A stretch of 35,631 nt of DNA from Holophagaceae bacterium UBA692. Its GTDB lineage: Bacteria > Acidobacteriota > Holophagae > Holophagales > Holophagaceae. Location: positions 1-35,631 of the forward strand of contig DBMS01000226.1 in NCBI GenBank assembly GCA_002297665.1, in the 5' to 3' direction. The notes beneath the pieces were generated by a model, which saw nothing but the letters and a program-made list of their open reading frames with translations, made no database searches and had not been told where the DNA came from. The translations under genes were made by a program, and so were the position numbers. Shown piece by piece: positions 17,382-25,046 of the stretch (within the stretch, counting starts at the first letter, position 1; every line of letters starts with the position of its first letter).

Positions 17382-19937
17382 TCACCCCAGCCCGATCTTC
17401 CCGAGATGCTCCCGGAGTTCCCTGAGGCCGAAGGGTTTTGCAGCGATCGTGACGCCCGGATGGGCCGACGCCAGGTCGAGGGACGTCTGGTCCACGCGGC
17501 CCGTCGCAAGCAGCACAGGCACCTCCGGGCGCAGGGCCCGCAGGCGGGGCAGCGTCCCCACGCCGCCCAACCCCGGCATGTTCATGTCCAGGATGACCAG
17601 GTCAGGCTCAAGCCCCCCTTCCAGCAACGCCAGGGCCTCCTCGCCGCTCAGGGCCGGGGTCACCGCCGCGCATCCCAGGAACTCCAGGACGGCCTGGGTG
17701 GAACTCTGCACCAGGTCGTCGTCGTCAACCAGCAGCACCTTCAGGGATCCGCGGCGCGCGCCGCCCTCGCCGGAAACCGCGGGCGCCTGGGCCTGGGCGC
17801 CGGTTTCCGGATCGCAGGCCGGGAAGCGAAGCCGGACGCGCGTGCCCTTGCCGGGCTCGCTCTCGATCGCCAGCCGCCCCCCATGGGCCCTCACCGTGCT
17901 GAAGACCATGGAAAGGCCCAGCCCCGTGCCCTTCCCGGTTCCCTTGGTCGTGTAGAAGGGCTCCAGGGCCTTGCCCAGGACCTCCTTGGACATGCCCGCC
18001 CCGTCGTCCTGAACCACCACCTCGATCGCGTCGGCGTCGACATTGCGGGTGTGCAGCGTGAGGGTGCCGTTGTCCGTGATGGAATCCACGGCATTCACGC
18101 AAAGGTTCATGAACGCATGGGCCAGGGCGCCGGCGTCGCCCAGGATGGGCCGCAGATCCGGTTCCAGGTTCATCTCCAGGCGAACCTTCGCCATGGTCGT
18201 TCGCGCCAGCAGGGCGGCCTGCTCCCGGAGAATCGCGTTCACGTCGAGCCGGTTGTTCTCGGCCGGGCTCTGGCGGGCGAAGCTCAGCAGGCTCTTGACC
18301 ATCTTGCCGCCCCGTTCGGTGGCCTTGCAGATGGTGTCGAGGGCCTGGTGGAGCGGGCTGCCGACGGGCAGGGTTTCCATGTGGGCCGAAGCCAGGCCGA
18401 GAATGGCCGCGAGCACGTTGTTCATGTCGTGGGCGACGCCGCCGGCCAAGGTGCCCAGGCTTTCCATCTTTTGGGATTGCTGAAGCTGGGCTTGGAGTTC
18501 GAGGTTCCTCTCCTCGGCCAGTTTCCGTTCGGTGATGATCTCGGAAAAGATGACGATGCCGCCGATGTCCCCCGCTCCCCGGTACCAGGGCTGGATTTCC
18601 CACCGGATCCAGTCCACGGTCCCATCGGCGCGCGGGAACGGATCCTCGTCGCATTTCTCGATCGCGCCCGCCAGGCAGCGCCGGTAGATGTCCATCCAGC
18701 GGGGCGTGATTTCCGGGAAGACGTCGTAGTGGCTTCGGCCGACGATCGTCCGGGAACCCAGGTTGTAGTCCACCAGCCAGCGGTCGCTGACGACCAGATA
18801 GGTCATCTCCTTGTCCAGCATGGCGATGGCGGCCGGGGTGCGCTCCACGAAGAGGCGCAGTTGCTCCTCCTTCACCTTGAGCAACGCTGCCGCCCGCCTG
18901 CGCTCCGTGATGTCCTCGTAGATGCCGAGCACCGCGAAGGGATGGCCGTTCCCGTCCAGCAACGGCGCCTTGGAGGTCTCCACCTCCAGGCACCTGCCAT
19001 CGGCCTGGCGCTGCGTCTCGAGGATGCGAAGCTTGGGCCGGCACGTCTCCAGCACCTGGCGGTCATCGGCACGGTAGGCCTCGGCCTCCTCCCGCGTCCA
19101 GGGCAGGTCGAAGTCCGTCTTTCCGATGATCCCGGACGGATCCTCCGCCCCGGCGGCCCTGGAGAAGGGCTTGTTGCATCCCAGGTACCGCCCCTGCGGA
19201 TCCTTCCAGAAGACGGACTGGGGAATGGTGTCCAGGATCAGGGAAAGCATCGCCTGGCTCTCGCGCAGGGCCGCCTCCGACCTGCGCAGGGCCTGGGCCG
19301 ACCGGGACTGCTCCCGCATGAATTCCGCGGACCGGATGTTGCTCATCGTGAACCGGGACACCAGGTCGGTGAACTTGACCAGGAAGTGCATCAGCCGTTC
19401 GACCTGGCCACGGGTGAACCGGGGCACCCGGTCGAGGGCCGCGAGGTAGGCCTCCTTGTCGTAGCCGTGGGCCTCGGCCTGGGCTTCGAAGGCCCGCCGG
19501 TCGATGACCTCGTCGTCATAGAAGAACTGGCCCGTGTAGATGTTCCCCATGTGCCGGTCACCCACGTAGAGGGGGGTCACCACGTCCCAGAGGCCGTTCT
19601 TGCACTTGTAGGCGACGAACTCGCCCCTTCGCACGTGGCCGGCCAGGTAGAGGTCGCTCTCGACGCAGTTCCGGCAGGAGGATGCCTGGACGCGGTGGAA
19701 CTTCGTGCAGATTTCCTGCCACCCCACCGCCACCAGGACCTTCCCCTTCAGGTCGACGATGGCCGTGACCGTCAAGGTCACCTTGGCGTAATCCTCCATC
19801 AGCGACTGCAGCACCGGCGCGTTGAGCAGGACCTCCAGGTCCCACTCGCCGGGCGGCGCGTCGCCCTCCACGGCCCCCAGGGGCTCGGCACCTTCCAGGT
19901 CGCCCAGGATCGAACCTTTGAGGTCCCCCGCGTTCAT
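17382..19937 (-). CDS. Hybrid histidine kinase with PocR sensory domain, PocR-PAS-PAS-HisKA-HATPase-REC
   Basis: The 851-aa protein lacks membrane helices. Residues about 32-190 form a PocR-type sensory domain with its Cys set (C77, C88, C91, C112 in SSCRNC and YKCKNG) and GNIYTGQFF. Two PAS domains follow (about 215-345 and 355-480), then HisKA with HDMNN (His at about 503), HATPase (NLCVNAVDS, DDGAGM, FYTTKGTGKGTGLGLS) and a C-terminal receiver with Asp at about 784 in ILDMNMPG. PocR domains in other bacteria are thought to bind small hydrocarbon derivatives such as 1,3-propanediol, so a metabolite signal is likely. The four Cys could also hold a metal. The receiver and kinase core match the 4900-7743 kinase closely. 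Confidence 0.93.
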   Translation of the reverse strand: MNAGDLKGSILGDLEGAEPLGAVEGDAPPGEWDLEVLLNAPVLQSLMEDYAKVTLTVTAIVDLKGKVLVAVGWQEICTKFHRVQASSCRNCVESDLYLAGHVRRGEFVAYKCKNGLWDVVTPLYVGDRHMGNIYTGQFFYDDEVIDRRAFEAQAEAHGYDKEAYLAALDRVPRFTRGQVERLMHFLVKFTDLVSRFTMSNIRSAEFMREQSRSAQALRRSEAALRESQAMLSLILDTIPQSVFWKDPQGRYLGCNKPFSRAAGAEDPSGIIGKTDFDLPWTREEAEAYRADDRQVLETCRPKLRILETQRQADGRCLEVETSKAPLLDGNGHPFAVLGIYEDITERRRAAALLKVKEEQLRLFVERTPAAIAMLDKEMTYLVVSDRWLVDYNLGSRTIVGRSHYDVFPEITPRWMDIYRRCLAGAIEKCDEDPFPRADGTVDWIRWEIQPWYRGAGDIGGIVIFSEIITERKLAEERNLELQAQLQQSQKMESLGTLAGGVAHDMNNVLAAILGLASAHMETLPVGSPLHQALDTICKATERGGKMVKSLLSFARQSPAENNRLDVNAILREQAALLARTTMAKVRLEMNLEPDLRPILGDAGALAHAFMNLCVNAVDSITDNGTLTLHTRNVDADAIEVVVQDDGAGMSKEVLGKALEPFYTTKGTGKGTGLGLSMVFSTVRAHGGRLAIESEPGKGTRVRLRFPACDPETGAQAQAPAVSGEGGARRGSLKVLLVDDDDLVQSSTQAVLEFLGCAAVTPALSGEEALALLEGGLEPDLVILDMNMPGLGGVGTLPRLRALRPEVPVLLATGRVDQTSLDLASAHPGVTIAAKPFGLRELREHLGKIGLG

Positions 19938-20055
19938 GTCAGGTGTCCCTTTCCGGAAGGCTGCGTGGCCAGGTGGTTGAAGTTTAGGGCCGTGGGCCCC
20001 GCCCCGGTGAGCGGATTCGGACCGGAAGGGAAATTCAGGCCGCGATCCGGGCGAA

Positions 20056-20104
20056 GGATCCGGATCCGGCCTTGTCCATTACACCGGTAATCCGATCCGG
20101 ATCC
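20056..20104 (-). terminator. Two-tier hairpin downstream of ribB
   Basis: GGATCCGGATC (20056-20066) pairs perfectly with GATCCGGATCC (20094-20104); inside its loop ATTAC (20078-20082) pairs with GTAAT (20087-20091). It lies about 40 bases past the ribB stop on the minus strand, a natural terminator site, though no U-run follows. The outer arm is itself palindromic, so alternative folds exist. The rest of the gap 19938-20142 shows nothing recognisable. Confidence 0.45.
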
Positions 20105-20142
20105 CCATGCGAAACCTGGCTCCGCCCCCCCTGGGCAGCCCT

Positions 20143-20766
20143 TCACCCCGCCGGAACCGCCGCGGCCTCCGTGGCCTCCACCAGGGCCTCCACCGTCAGG
20201 AGCGGAAAGCCGTGCTCCCGCGCGAACCCCTCCAGTTCCGGCCCCCGCATCATGGTGCCGTCCGGGTTCATCAGTTCGCACAGCACCGCCATGGGCCTGA
20301 AACCCGCCATGCGGGCCAGGGCGATGGAGCCCTCCGTGTGGCCCTGGCGCCCCTTCAGCCCGTCGCGGTGCCCCTGCAGGGGGAACACGTGCCCCGGCCT
20401 GGCCAGGTCCCCGGGAACGGCCCCCGGCTTGATGGCCGCGCGGATGGTCACCACCCGGTCGTGGGCCGAAACCCCCGTGGTGACGCCTTCCTTGGCCTCG
20501 ATGGAGACGGCGAAGGCGGTCCCGTTCCGGCTTTCGTTGACCTGCACCATCTGGGGAAGGTCCAGGGCCCGCGCCGTCTCCTCCTCGATGCACAGGCAGA
20601 CGATCCCGCTGCATTCGCGGATCATCATCGCCATGAGTCGTTCGTCGATCATCTCCGCGGGGATGATCAGGTCCCCTTCGTTCTCCCGCCCCGGATCATC
20701 CACGAGGACGACCGCCCTGCCCGCCCTGAACGCCCGGACGGCACTTTCAACGTCGCCAAAAGGCAT
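20143..20766 (-). CDS. ribB: 3,4-dihydroxy-2-butanone-4-phosphate synthase
   Basis: RibB turns ribulose 5-phosphate into 3,4-dihydroxy-2-butanone 4-phosphate and formate, giving the four-carbon unit of riboflavin. The 207-aa product has the hallmark DDPGRENEGDLIIPAE (about 23-38, acidic residues that bind metal and substrate), GVSAHDR, RPGHVFPL and GHTEGSIALARMAG, and the usual length of a stand-alone enzyme; no GTP cyclohydrolase II domain is fused. No other rib gene is in the window, so the pathway is scattered here. An FMN riboswitch lies directly upstream, with an AGGAG site 6 bases before the ATG at 20766. Confidence 0.97.
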   Translation of the reverse strand: MPFGDVESAVRAFRAGRAVVLVDDPGRENEGDLIIPAEMIDERLMAMMIRECSGIVCLCIEEETARALDLPQMVQVNESRNGTAFAVSIEAKEGVTTGVSAHDRVVTIRAAIKPGAVPGDLARPGHVFPLQGHRDGLKGRQGHTEGSIALARMAGFRPMAVLCELMNPDGTMMRGPELEGFAREHGFPLLTVEALVEATEAAAVPAG

Positions 20767-20775
20767 GAGTCACTC

Positions 20776-20914
20776 CTTCTCTCATCCGGACTCTGACCGT
20801 CGGCTCCGGACTTGGACCGGATCTGCTGACCCCGTGATTGACGGGCGCTCGCGGGCTTGGCGGGTCCTCGGACCTCACCCCACCGCCGGTGGGGACTTTC
20901 ACCCCGCCCTGAAG
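20776..20914 (-). promoter_or_regulatory. FMN riboswitch (RFN element) of ribB
   Basis: Read on the minus strand, the leader carries the conserved RFN blocks in order: GGGCGGGGTGAAAGTCCCC, ACCGGCGGT, AGCCCGCGAGCG, GTCAGCAGATCCGGT, TCCGGAGCCGACGGTCAGAG and TCCGGATGAGAGAAG. These are the arms and core of the six-way FMN aptamer. The closing P1 helix pairs CTTC (20911-20914) with GAAG (20776-20779), and the 3' strand runs straight into the ribB ribosome site GGAG (20773-20776). FMN binding should therefore stabilise P1 and limit ribosome access, i.e. translational control; the last point is inference from spacing. Confidence 0.96.
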
Positions 20915-20947
20915 TAAATGGTACGTTGCCGAACTTGCAACCTAAGC

Positions 20948-20977
20948 AGTATGACGCCTTTCTGCCCTGGTGGGCAA
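20948..20977 (-). promoter_or_regulatory. Possible promoter of the riboswitch-ribB transcript
   Basis: On the minus strand TTGCCC (20972-20977), an 18-base spacer and CATACT (20948-20953) would start transcription about 25 bases before the aptamer. Each box matches 4 of 6 consensus bases. A nearer pair (TTGCAA/TTTACT) would start inside P1 and is less fitting. A hairpin TGCCCGCG/CGCGGGCA (20979-20999) sits just upstream. Confidence 0.3.
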
Positions 20978-21011
20978 ATGCCCGCGCCGTTCGCGGGCAA
21001 GGCCCCAAGGG

Positions 21012-21044
21012 GGTGGCAGCCCCGGAAGTCCGAGGGCTGCCACC
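21012..21044 (-). terminator. Strong hairpin after the methyltransferase at 21061
   Basis: GGTGGCAGCCC (21012-21022) and GGGCTGCCACC (21034-21044) form a perfect 11-bp stem, some 17 bases beyond the stop codon of the minus-strand methyltransferase. A second 8-bp hairpin (20979-20999) follows. There is no U-run, but the place and strength fit termination before the ribB promoter. Confidence 0.55.
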
Positions 21045-21060
21045 GGAGCCGCGTCAGGGA

Positions 21061-21825
21061 TCAGGGCCTTTGCAGGACATGGAACACGTAGCCGTAGCTG
21101 TGCCCGGTCCTGAGGTAGAGATCCCTTTCGCTTCGCCTGGCGGCGATGACCTCGGCCAGGCTTTCGTCGCCTTCCCACTTCAGGCACTGGGCTTCCACGA
21201 GGTCGAAGTAGGCCCACCAGTCCCGCCTGGGAAGCCGGAAGTGGCCGAGCGCCTTCAGGCCCAGGTCCCGGGCGGTCCGGAGGCTGCCGGCCTCCGTGTC
21301 CATGGCGGGATACCACTCGGCCCAGGCGCGCCGGGCCTCGCCTGGCGGGTCATCCTCGAACCAGGTCGCGTCGGTGATCGCCATGACGCCGCCGGGGCGG
21401 AGCAGCTCCCGCCAGATGCGGAGGCCTTCGGCCCAGCCCAGGTGGGTGATGGCCCCTTCGGACCACAGCAGGTCGAGGCTTTCCGGAGCGATTCCGGGGT
21501 CGGCGAGGTCCCCCGTGCGGGGATGGATGCGGGACGAAAGGCCCTGCGCCTGGGCCAGGGCCCAGAGATCGTCCAGGGCGGTGCCGTCCGCGTCCAGGGC
21601 CAGGACGGGCGCCTGGAGGACCCGCGCCAGCACCAGGGCGGAGGCGCCCGAGCCGCAGCCGAGGTCGGCGATGACCGGGTTTTCAGGAAGGGGGCAAAGG
21701 GCCAGGGCCCGCAACGTCGAAGCCTCGCTGCCCGGTCCTTTGCGCGTCATTCCTTGGAACAGGCGCAGGAGCGGAGCGAAGGATTCCATGAATGGCATGG
21801 AAGGGAAAGGTGGGTGTTGAGACAT
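21061..21825 (-). CDS. Class I SAM-dependent methyltransferase, 254 aa
   Basis: Motif I VIADLGCGSGAS is at about 51-62, the acidic post-I LALDAD at about 75-80, and a LRPGGVMAITD block marks motif VI. The N-terminus (MSQHPPFPSMPFMESF) and C-terminus (RRDWWAYFDLVEAQCLKWEGDESL) do not point to a known substrate; a small-molecule methylase of the UbiE/Methyltransf_11 type is most likely. Start ATG 21825 has GGGAGAA 5 bases upstream. It is a single gene with its own terminator hairpin and does not look co-transcribed with ribB. The 238-base gap before it holds a 7-bp hairpin (CCGCTTC/GAAGCGG, 21892-21911). Confidence 0.85.
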   Translation of the reverse strand: MSQHPPFPSMPFMESFAPLLRLFQGMTRKGPGSEASTLRALALCPLPENPVIADLGCGSGASALVLARVLQAPVLALDADGTALDDLWALAQAQGLSSRIHPRTGDLADPGIAPESLDLLWSEGAITHLGWAEGLRIWRELLRPGGVMAITDATWFEDDPPGEARRAWAEWYPAMDTEAGSLRTARDLGLKALGHFRLPRRDWWAYFDLVEAQCLKWEGDESLAEVIAARRSERDLYLRTGHSYGYVFHVLQRP

Positions 21826-22034
21826 GGGATTCTCCCGGAATGCATCTTGAACGCGGGACCCTCAAGGCCCCGTGAATTGAGCGCCTGCCATCCGCTTCGC
21901 CTAGGAAGCGGCCGGCACCGGCTCCAGGTTCAAGGTGTTCCGGGAACGCATCCAAGCTCCGGCGATCACGATACCAGAGAGGCCCGGCCGAAGCCACGGG
22001 GCGCTGGTGCGAGGCACCGGTTGCCGGAGGGCGG

Positions 22035-22050
22035 GGCCACCCGGGTGGCC
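22035..22050 (-). terminator. 16-bp perfect palindrome after the LuxR-type regulator
   Basis: GGCCACCCGGGTGGCC is self-complementary over 16 bases and lies about 14 bases beyond the stop codon of the minus-strand regulator gene. It could end its transcript or serve as a protein site; no U-run follows. Confidence 0.35.
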
Positions 22051-22063
22051 ACGACTGTCCGCT

Positions 22064-22630
22064 TCAGGGTCCTGGAAGGGTGGCCCCGGGTCCGGGAAAT
22101 CCCGTGCCAGGCGCCAGCAGATCCTCCAGGAAAAAGGCCGCCAGTTCCGCCCGCCCCACCAGCCCGGCCTTCCTGTAGATCCCCTGGGCCTGCTGGCGCA
22201 CCGTGGCCTCGCGCGTGTTCCTCGATTCCCCGATCTCCCGGGTGGAAAGCCCCTTCAACAACAACAGGGCGATCTCCCGTTCCGCCGGACTCAACCCCCA
22301 CCGGTCGAACTGCTGATCGATGGCCAGGGAAAGCCCGCGCACGAAGGTTCCGGCCTCCTCCTGCCAACGCCGGGATTCCTGGCGGGTGGCCGCCAGGTCC
22401 GCGGTGAGCCGCCGGACTTCCTCCCGCCGGGTCCCCAGGGCGAACAGCACCCACCCCGCGGCGCCCAGGGCCGCCAGGGCCGCGAGCGCCTCGACCAGCA
22501 GGTGGGCCGGTCCCGTGGCGTGCTGGGCCCGGTCCGTGACCAGGTCGGCCACCAGCAGTCCGGCGATCAGGACCAGGATGGCGCCCAATCCGATCCGGTG
22601 AGGCCATCGGCCATCTGTCTGATCCGCCAT
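22064..22630 (-). CDS. Membrane-anchored LuxR-family transcriptional regulator
   Basis: Start is the ATG at 22630, preceded by AAAGGAA; the longer open frame upstream runs into the divergent gene. The 188-aa protein has two membrane helices (about 13-31 and 43-66), a charged coiled coil (68-100) and a C-terminal LuxR/GerE helix-turn-helix (about 111-172; LSPAEREIALLLLKGLSTREIGE, with TVRQQ in the recognition helix region). It lacks a receiver or autoinducer domain, so it may sense a membrane state and act on DNA from the membrane. It is divergent from the cytochrome b561 gene across 100 bases, which makes that gene a likely target. A -10-like TATACT lies at 22652-22657 on its strand. Confidence 0.85.
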   Translation of the reverse strand: MADQTDGRWPHRIGLGAILVLIAGLLVADLVTDRAQHATGPAHLLVEALAALAALGAAGWVLFALGTRREEVRRLTADLAATRQESRRWQEEAGTFVRGLSLAIDQQFDRWGLSPAEREIALLLLKGLSTREIGESRNTREATVRQQAQGIYRKAGLVGRAELAAFFLEDLLAPGTGFPGPGATLPGP

Positions 22631-22730
22631 GGTATTCCTTTGGATTTCAAGAGTATAAACGAAGATGAGACATTCGTCGGATGGCGCGTGGCCCCCGGTG
22701 ACCGAGCCTGGGGGTCCCAAGGAGGCTCCC

Positions 22731-23519
22731 ATGCAGCACCCCCCCGAACCCCGCCCTCGGGAAGCCGAGGCAAGCCGGAAGCCTGAATCGAGCCTGCTCT
22801 GGGACGGGCCGACCCGGATCCTCCATTGGGCCATGGCCGGCCTGTTCCTGGGGGCCTTCTCCATCGCGGTGGCCAGTTCCGAGCATGGCCGGATCTTCCC
22901 GGCCCACGCCGCCCTGGGCCTGCTTCTCGTCCTCGCCGTCCTGCTGAGGCTCCTGTGGGGATTCGTGGGCTCGAGGCCGTCCCGCTTCGCCTCCTTCCTG
23001 CACAGCCCCGCCGCCCTCGTCCGCTACCTGACGGAAGCCCTGGCCGGCCAGGACCGTCCGGCCGGCGGCCACAACCCCGCCGCCGGGTATTCCGCCTACG
23101 CCATGCTCCTCCTGCCCCTGGCCCTCGCCGCCACCGGCATCGCCATGGGCCGCGGCGGCGAATGGGCCGAGGATGTCCACGGGGTCCTGGCCTACGCCAT
23201 GGTCGTGGTGATCGCGTTCCACATCCTAGGCCTGGCCTGGTACACCTTCCGCCACCGCGAACCCATCGCCCTGAGCATGGTCCACGGCCGCCGGCGCCTG
23301 CCCCGGGAGGATTCCATCCCTTCCTCCCGCCCCTTCATGTCGATCGCCATCCTCCTCGTCCTCGCCGGCGGAGGCACCCTTCTCTGGAAGGGCCTGGACA
23401 CCCGCGCGAGGACCATCCGCCTCCCGGGCCTGGCGGCGCCCCTGGCGGTGGGAGAGGTCGAGAAGGGAGGGCATGGGGAAGGCGGACAGGGTGGGGAGGG
23501 TCATGAGGACGACGACTGA
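22731..23519 (+). CDS. Cytochrome b561-type membrane protein
   Basis: The 262-aa protein starts at the ATG at 22731 with AAGGAGG 6 bases upstream. After a 25-residue cytoplasmic N-terminus come four helices (about 31-50, 57-77, 121-140, 150-172) with the His residues expected to bind two b-hemes: H32 (in RILHWAMAG), H59, H150 (DVHGVLAY) and H164. This is the cytochrome b561/Ni-Fe hydrogenase b-subunit fold. It would pass electrons between quinol and a periplasmic partner. A fifth helix (202-218) and a tail rich in Gly, Glu and His, ending in EDDD, are extra; the tail could bind metal. It stops 17 bases from the convergent TetR gene. Confidence 0.9.
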   Translation: MQHPPEPRPREAEASRKPESSLLWDGPTRILHWAMAGLFLGAFSIAVASSEHGRIFPAHAALGLLLVLAVLLRLLWGFVGSRPSRFASFLHSPAALVRYLTEALAGQDRPAGGHNPAAGYSAYAMLLLPLALAATGIAMGRGGEWAEDVHGVLAYAMVVVIAFHILGLAWYTFRHREPIALSMVHGRRRLPREDSIPSSRPFMSIAILLVLAGGGTLLWKGLDTRARTIRLPGLAAPLAVGEVEKGGHGEGGQGGEGHEDDD

Positions 23520-23536
23520 TGTGGCGGTGGGCGAGT

Positions 23537-24133
23537 CTAGCTTCCCGCTCCAAAGCGCAGCCCATCCACCAGCAAGCCGACCATCCGCCGCGCGTGTTCA
23601 GGGTCCCGTCCATGCCCGGCACTGCAGAGGTTTGCCACGGCCACCAGCAGGTCGTCGGGATCGGTGCCGGAGCGTAAGGTTCTGGCCTCGACCGCCGCGT
23701 CGAGCAACGCCGTCAGCGCCGGGCGCAGTCGCTGGTTGAAATAATCCGGAAGGGCCTTGTAAGCCGGATCGCCGGAATACAAGGCCTTGCAAAGCCCCGA
23801 CTTCGTGCGGATGAAATCCACGTAGCGCTCCAGCCAGAGAGACAGGGCCGTCGCGGGGGGGTGCTCCTTGGCAAGGGCCGCGGCGGCATCGGCGCAGGCG
23901 TCGACGCTGCTCTGGAAGACGGCCACGATGAGATCGGACCGCTGCGGGAAATGCCGATACACGGTGCCAAGCCCAACCCCCGCGCGTTCCGCGATTTCAC
24001 GCACCGGCGCATCCACGCCCGATTCCCTGAAGACCTTCGTCGCCGCCTTCAGGACGGAATCCATTTTGCGCCGGGCATCGGCCCGTTTCGGGCGCGGCGG
24101 CCCTTCCGGGGCGGCGATCGATCGATTTTTCAT
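23537..24133 (-). CDS. TetR/AcrR-family transcriptional repressor
   Basis: A 198-aa protein starting at the ATG at 24133. The helix-turn-helix is at about 28-68 (ILKAATKVFRE-like helix, then VREIAERAGVGLGTVYRHFPQRSDL), typical for TetR. The C-terminal part is a ligand-binding helical domain with SGLCKALYSGDPAYKALPDYFNQR, close to the style of TetR proteins with a C-terminal domain found beside oxidoreductases. The upstream frame extends to 24226 but would cross the operators, so the shorter start is taken; its ribosome site is weak. It is divergent from the SDR gene, with twin palindromes between them, which suggests it represses both itself and the SDR until an inducer binds. Confidence 0.92.
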   Translation of the reverse strand: MKNRSIAAPEGPPRPKRADARRKMDSVLKAATKVFRESGVDAPVREIAERAGVGLGTVYRHFPQRSDLIVAVFQSSVDACADAAAALAKEHPPATALSLWLERYVDFIRTKSGLCKALYSGDPAYKALPDYFNQRLRPALTALLDAAVEARTLRSGTDPDDLLVAVANLCSAGHGRDPEHARRMVGLLVDGLRFGAGS

Positions 24134-24143
24134 GAACGTGCCC

Positions 24144-24171
24144 TTGCATGTGGAACAATGTTCCGTATATT
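24144..24171 (+). promoter_or_regulatory. Promoter of the SDR gene
   Basis: TTGCAT (24144-24149), a 16-base spacer and TATATT (24166-24171) precede the SDR gene; transcription would begin near 24178. One TetR operator fills the spacer and the other lies across the start point. Confidence 0.5.
24152..24164. promoter_or_regulatory. TetR operator, copy 1
   Basis: GGAACAATGTTCC is a 13-bp near-perfect palindrome (arms GGAACA/TGTTCC, centre A) lying between the -35 and -10 boxes of the SDR promoter. Binding here would block RNA polymerase. Confidence 0.65.
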
Positions 24172-24178
24172 GGCATTC

Positions 24179-24191
24179 GGAACATCGTTCC
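24179..24191. promoter_or_regulatory. TetR operator, copy 2
   Basis: GGAACATCGTTCC repeats copy 1 with two central changes, 27 bases away centre to centre. The spacing puts two dimers roughly 2.5 helical turns apart. Confidence 0.6.
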
Positions 24192-24240
24192 AGGTACCTC
24201 CAGCATAGGAGAAGTCCCGCACCCAAGGAAGGAGTCGTCC

Positions 24241-24993
24241 ATGCCAGAACATCGGGTTGCCCTCATCACCGGGGCGAACAAGGGAATCGGTCTTCAGATC
24301 GCCAAGGACCTGGCCAGCCACGGCCTAACGGTTCTCCTCGGCTCCCGGAATGCAGCGAAAGGCGAAAAGGCGGCCGCAACCATCGGCGGGAAGGCCCACG
24401 CCGTTCAGCTCGACGTGACGGACCCGGCCTCCATCGCCGCGGCGGCCGAGCGCATCCGCAAGGAATTCGGACGGCTCGACGTGCTGGTCAACAACGCCGG
24501 CATCGTCGGCGAGTTTCCCGAAGGCACGTCCTTCGAGGACCGGCTGGCCTTCAACGCGCCCAGCCGGGCGCCGCTCAGCTATATCCGAACGGTCTACGAG
24601 ACAAACGTCTTTGGCGTCATCGCCGTCACCCAGGCCATGCTGCCCTTGCTTCGCGAAGCCCCGGCCGGACGCATCGTGAACATGGGCAGTTCCTCGGGTT
24701 CGCTCACCCTGAACGCGAACCCGGAATTCCAGTACCGCCACGTCTTCGGCGCCGCCTACAGCCCGTCCAAGGCCGCCCTGAGCGCGACCACCCTCGCCTT
24801 CGCCATCGAGCTGGAGAAGACGGCGATCAAGGTGAACGCGGTTTGCCCCGGTTTCGTCGCCACGGACCTGAACGACCACCGCGGCTTCCGCACGGTCGAG
24901 CAAGGTGCGAGGCAGGCGGTGAAGATGGCGCTCATCGGCCCGGACGGCCCGACGGGTACCTTCACGGACGAAGACGGCACCGTGCCCTGGTAG
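24241..24993 (+). CDS. Short-chain dehydrogenase/reductase, carbonyl-reductase-like
   Basis: The 250-aa enzyme starts at ATG 24241 behind AAGGAAGGAG. The Rossmann nucleotide site is TGANKGIG (10-17), NNAG is at 84-87, and the catalytic set is N122, S151/S152, Y173 and K177 (YSPSK). The insert FEDRLAFNAPSRAPLSYIRTVYETN resembles carbonyl-reductase-like SDRs. It should be an NAD(P)H-linked oxidoreductase on small carbonyl compounds; preference for NADPH is suggested by basic residues near GSRNAAK (34-40). Control by the divergent TetR protein points to induction by a toxic or foreign substrate. It is complete and followed by a strong hairpin. Confidence 0.94.
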   Translation: MPEHRVALITGANKGIGLQIAKDLASHGLTVLLGSRNAAKGEKAAATIGGKAHAVQLDVTDPASIAAAAERIRKEFGRLDVLVNNAGIVGEFPEGTSFEDRLAFNAPSRAPLSYIRTVYETNVFGVIAVTQAMLPLLREAPAGRIVNMGSSSGSLTLNANPEFQYRHVFGAAYSPSKAALSATTLAFAIELEKTAIKVNAVCPGFVATDLNDHRGFRTVEQGARQAVKMALIGPDGPTGTFTDEDGTVPW

Positions 24994-25015
24994 GGCTGGG
25001 CGAGGAGACACGGAG

Positions 25016-25040
25016 CCGCCCGCCCCCCGCCGGCGGGCGG
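25016..25040. terminator. Bidirectional hairpin between convergent SDR and MBL genes
   Basis: CCGCCCGCC (25016-25024), a 7-base loop and GGCGGGCGG (25032-25040) form a perfect 9-bp GC stem in the 53 bases between the stop codons of the SDR gene (24993) and the MBL gene (25047). The convergent setting favours a shared terminator; no U-run on either side. Confidence 0.6.
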
Positions 25041-25046
25041 GCCCTC

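Noticed and set aside
17368..17386. GGTGAG/CTCACC hairpin as a terminator
   Set aside because: Only 6 bp, overlaps the stop codon of the PocR kinase gene and has no U-run; too weak to list as a feature.
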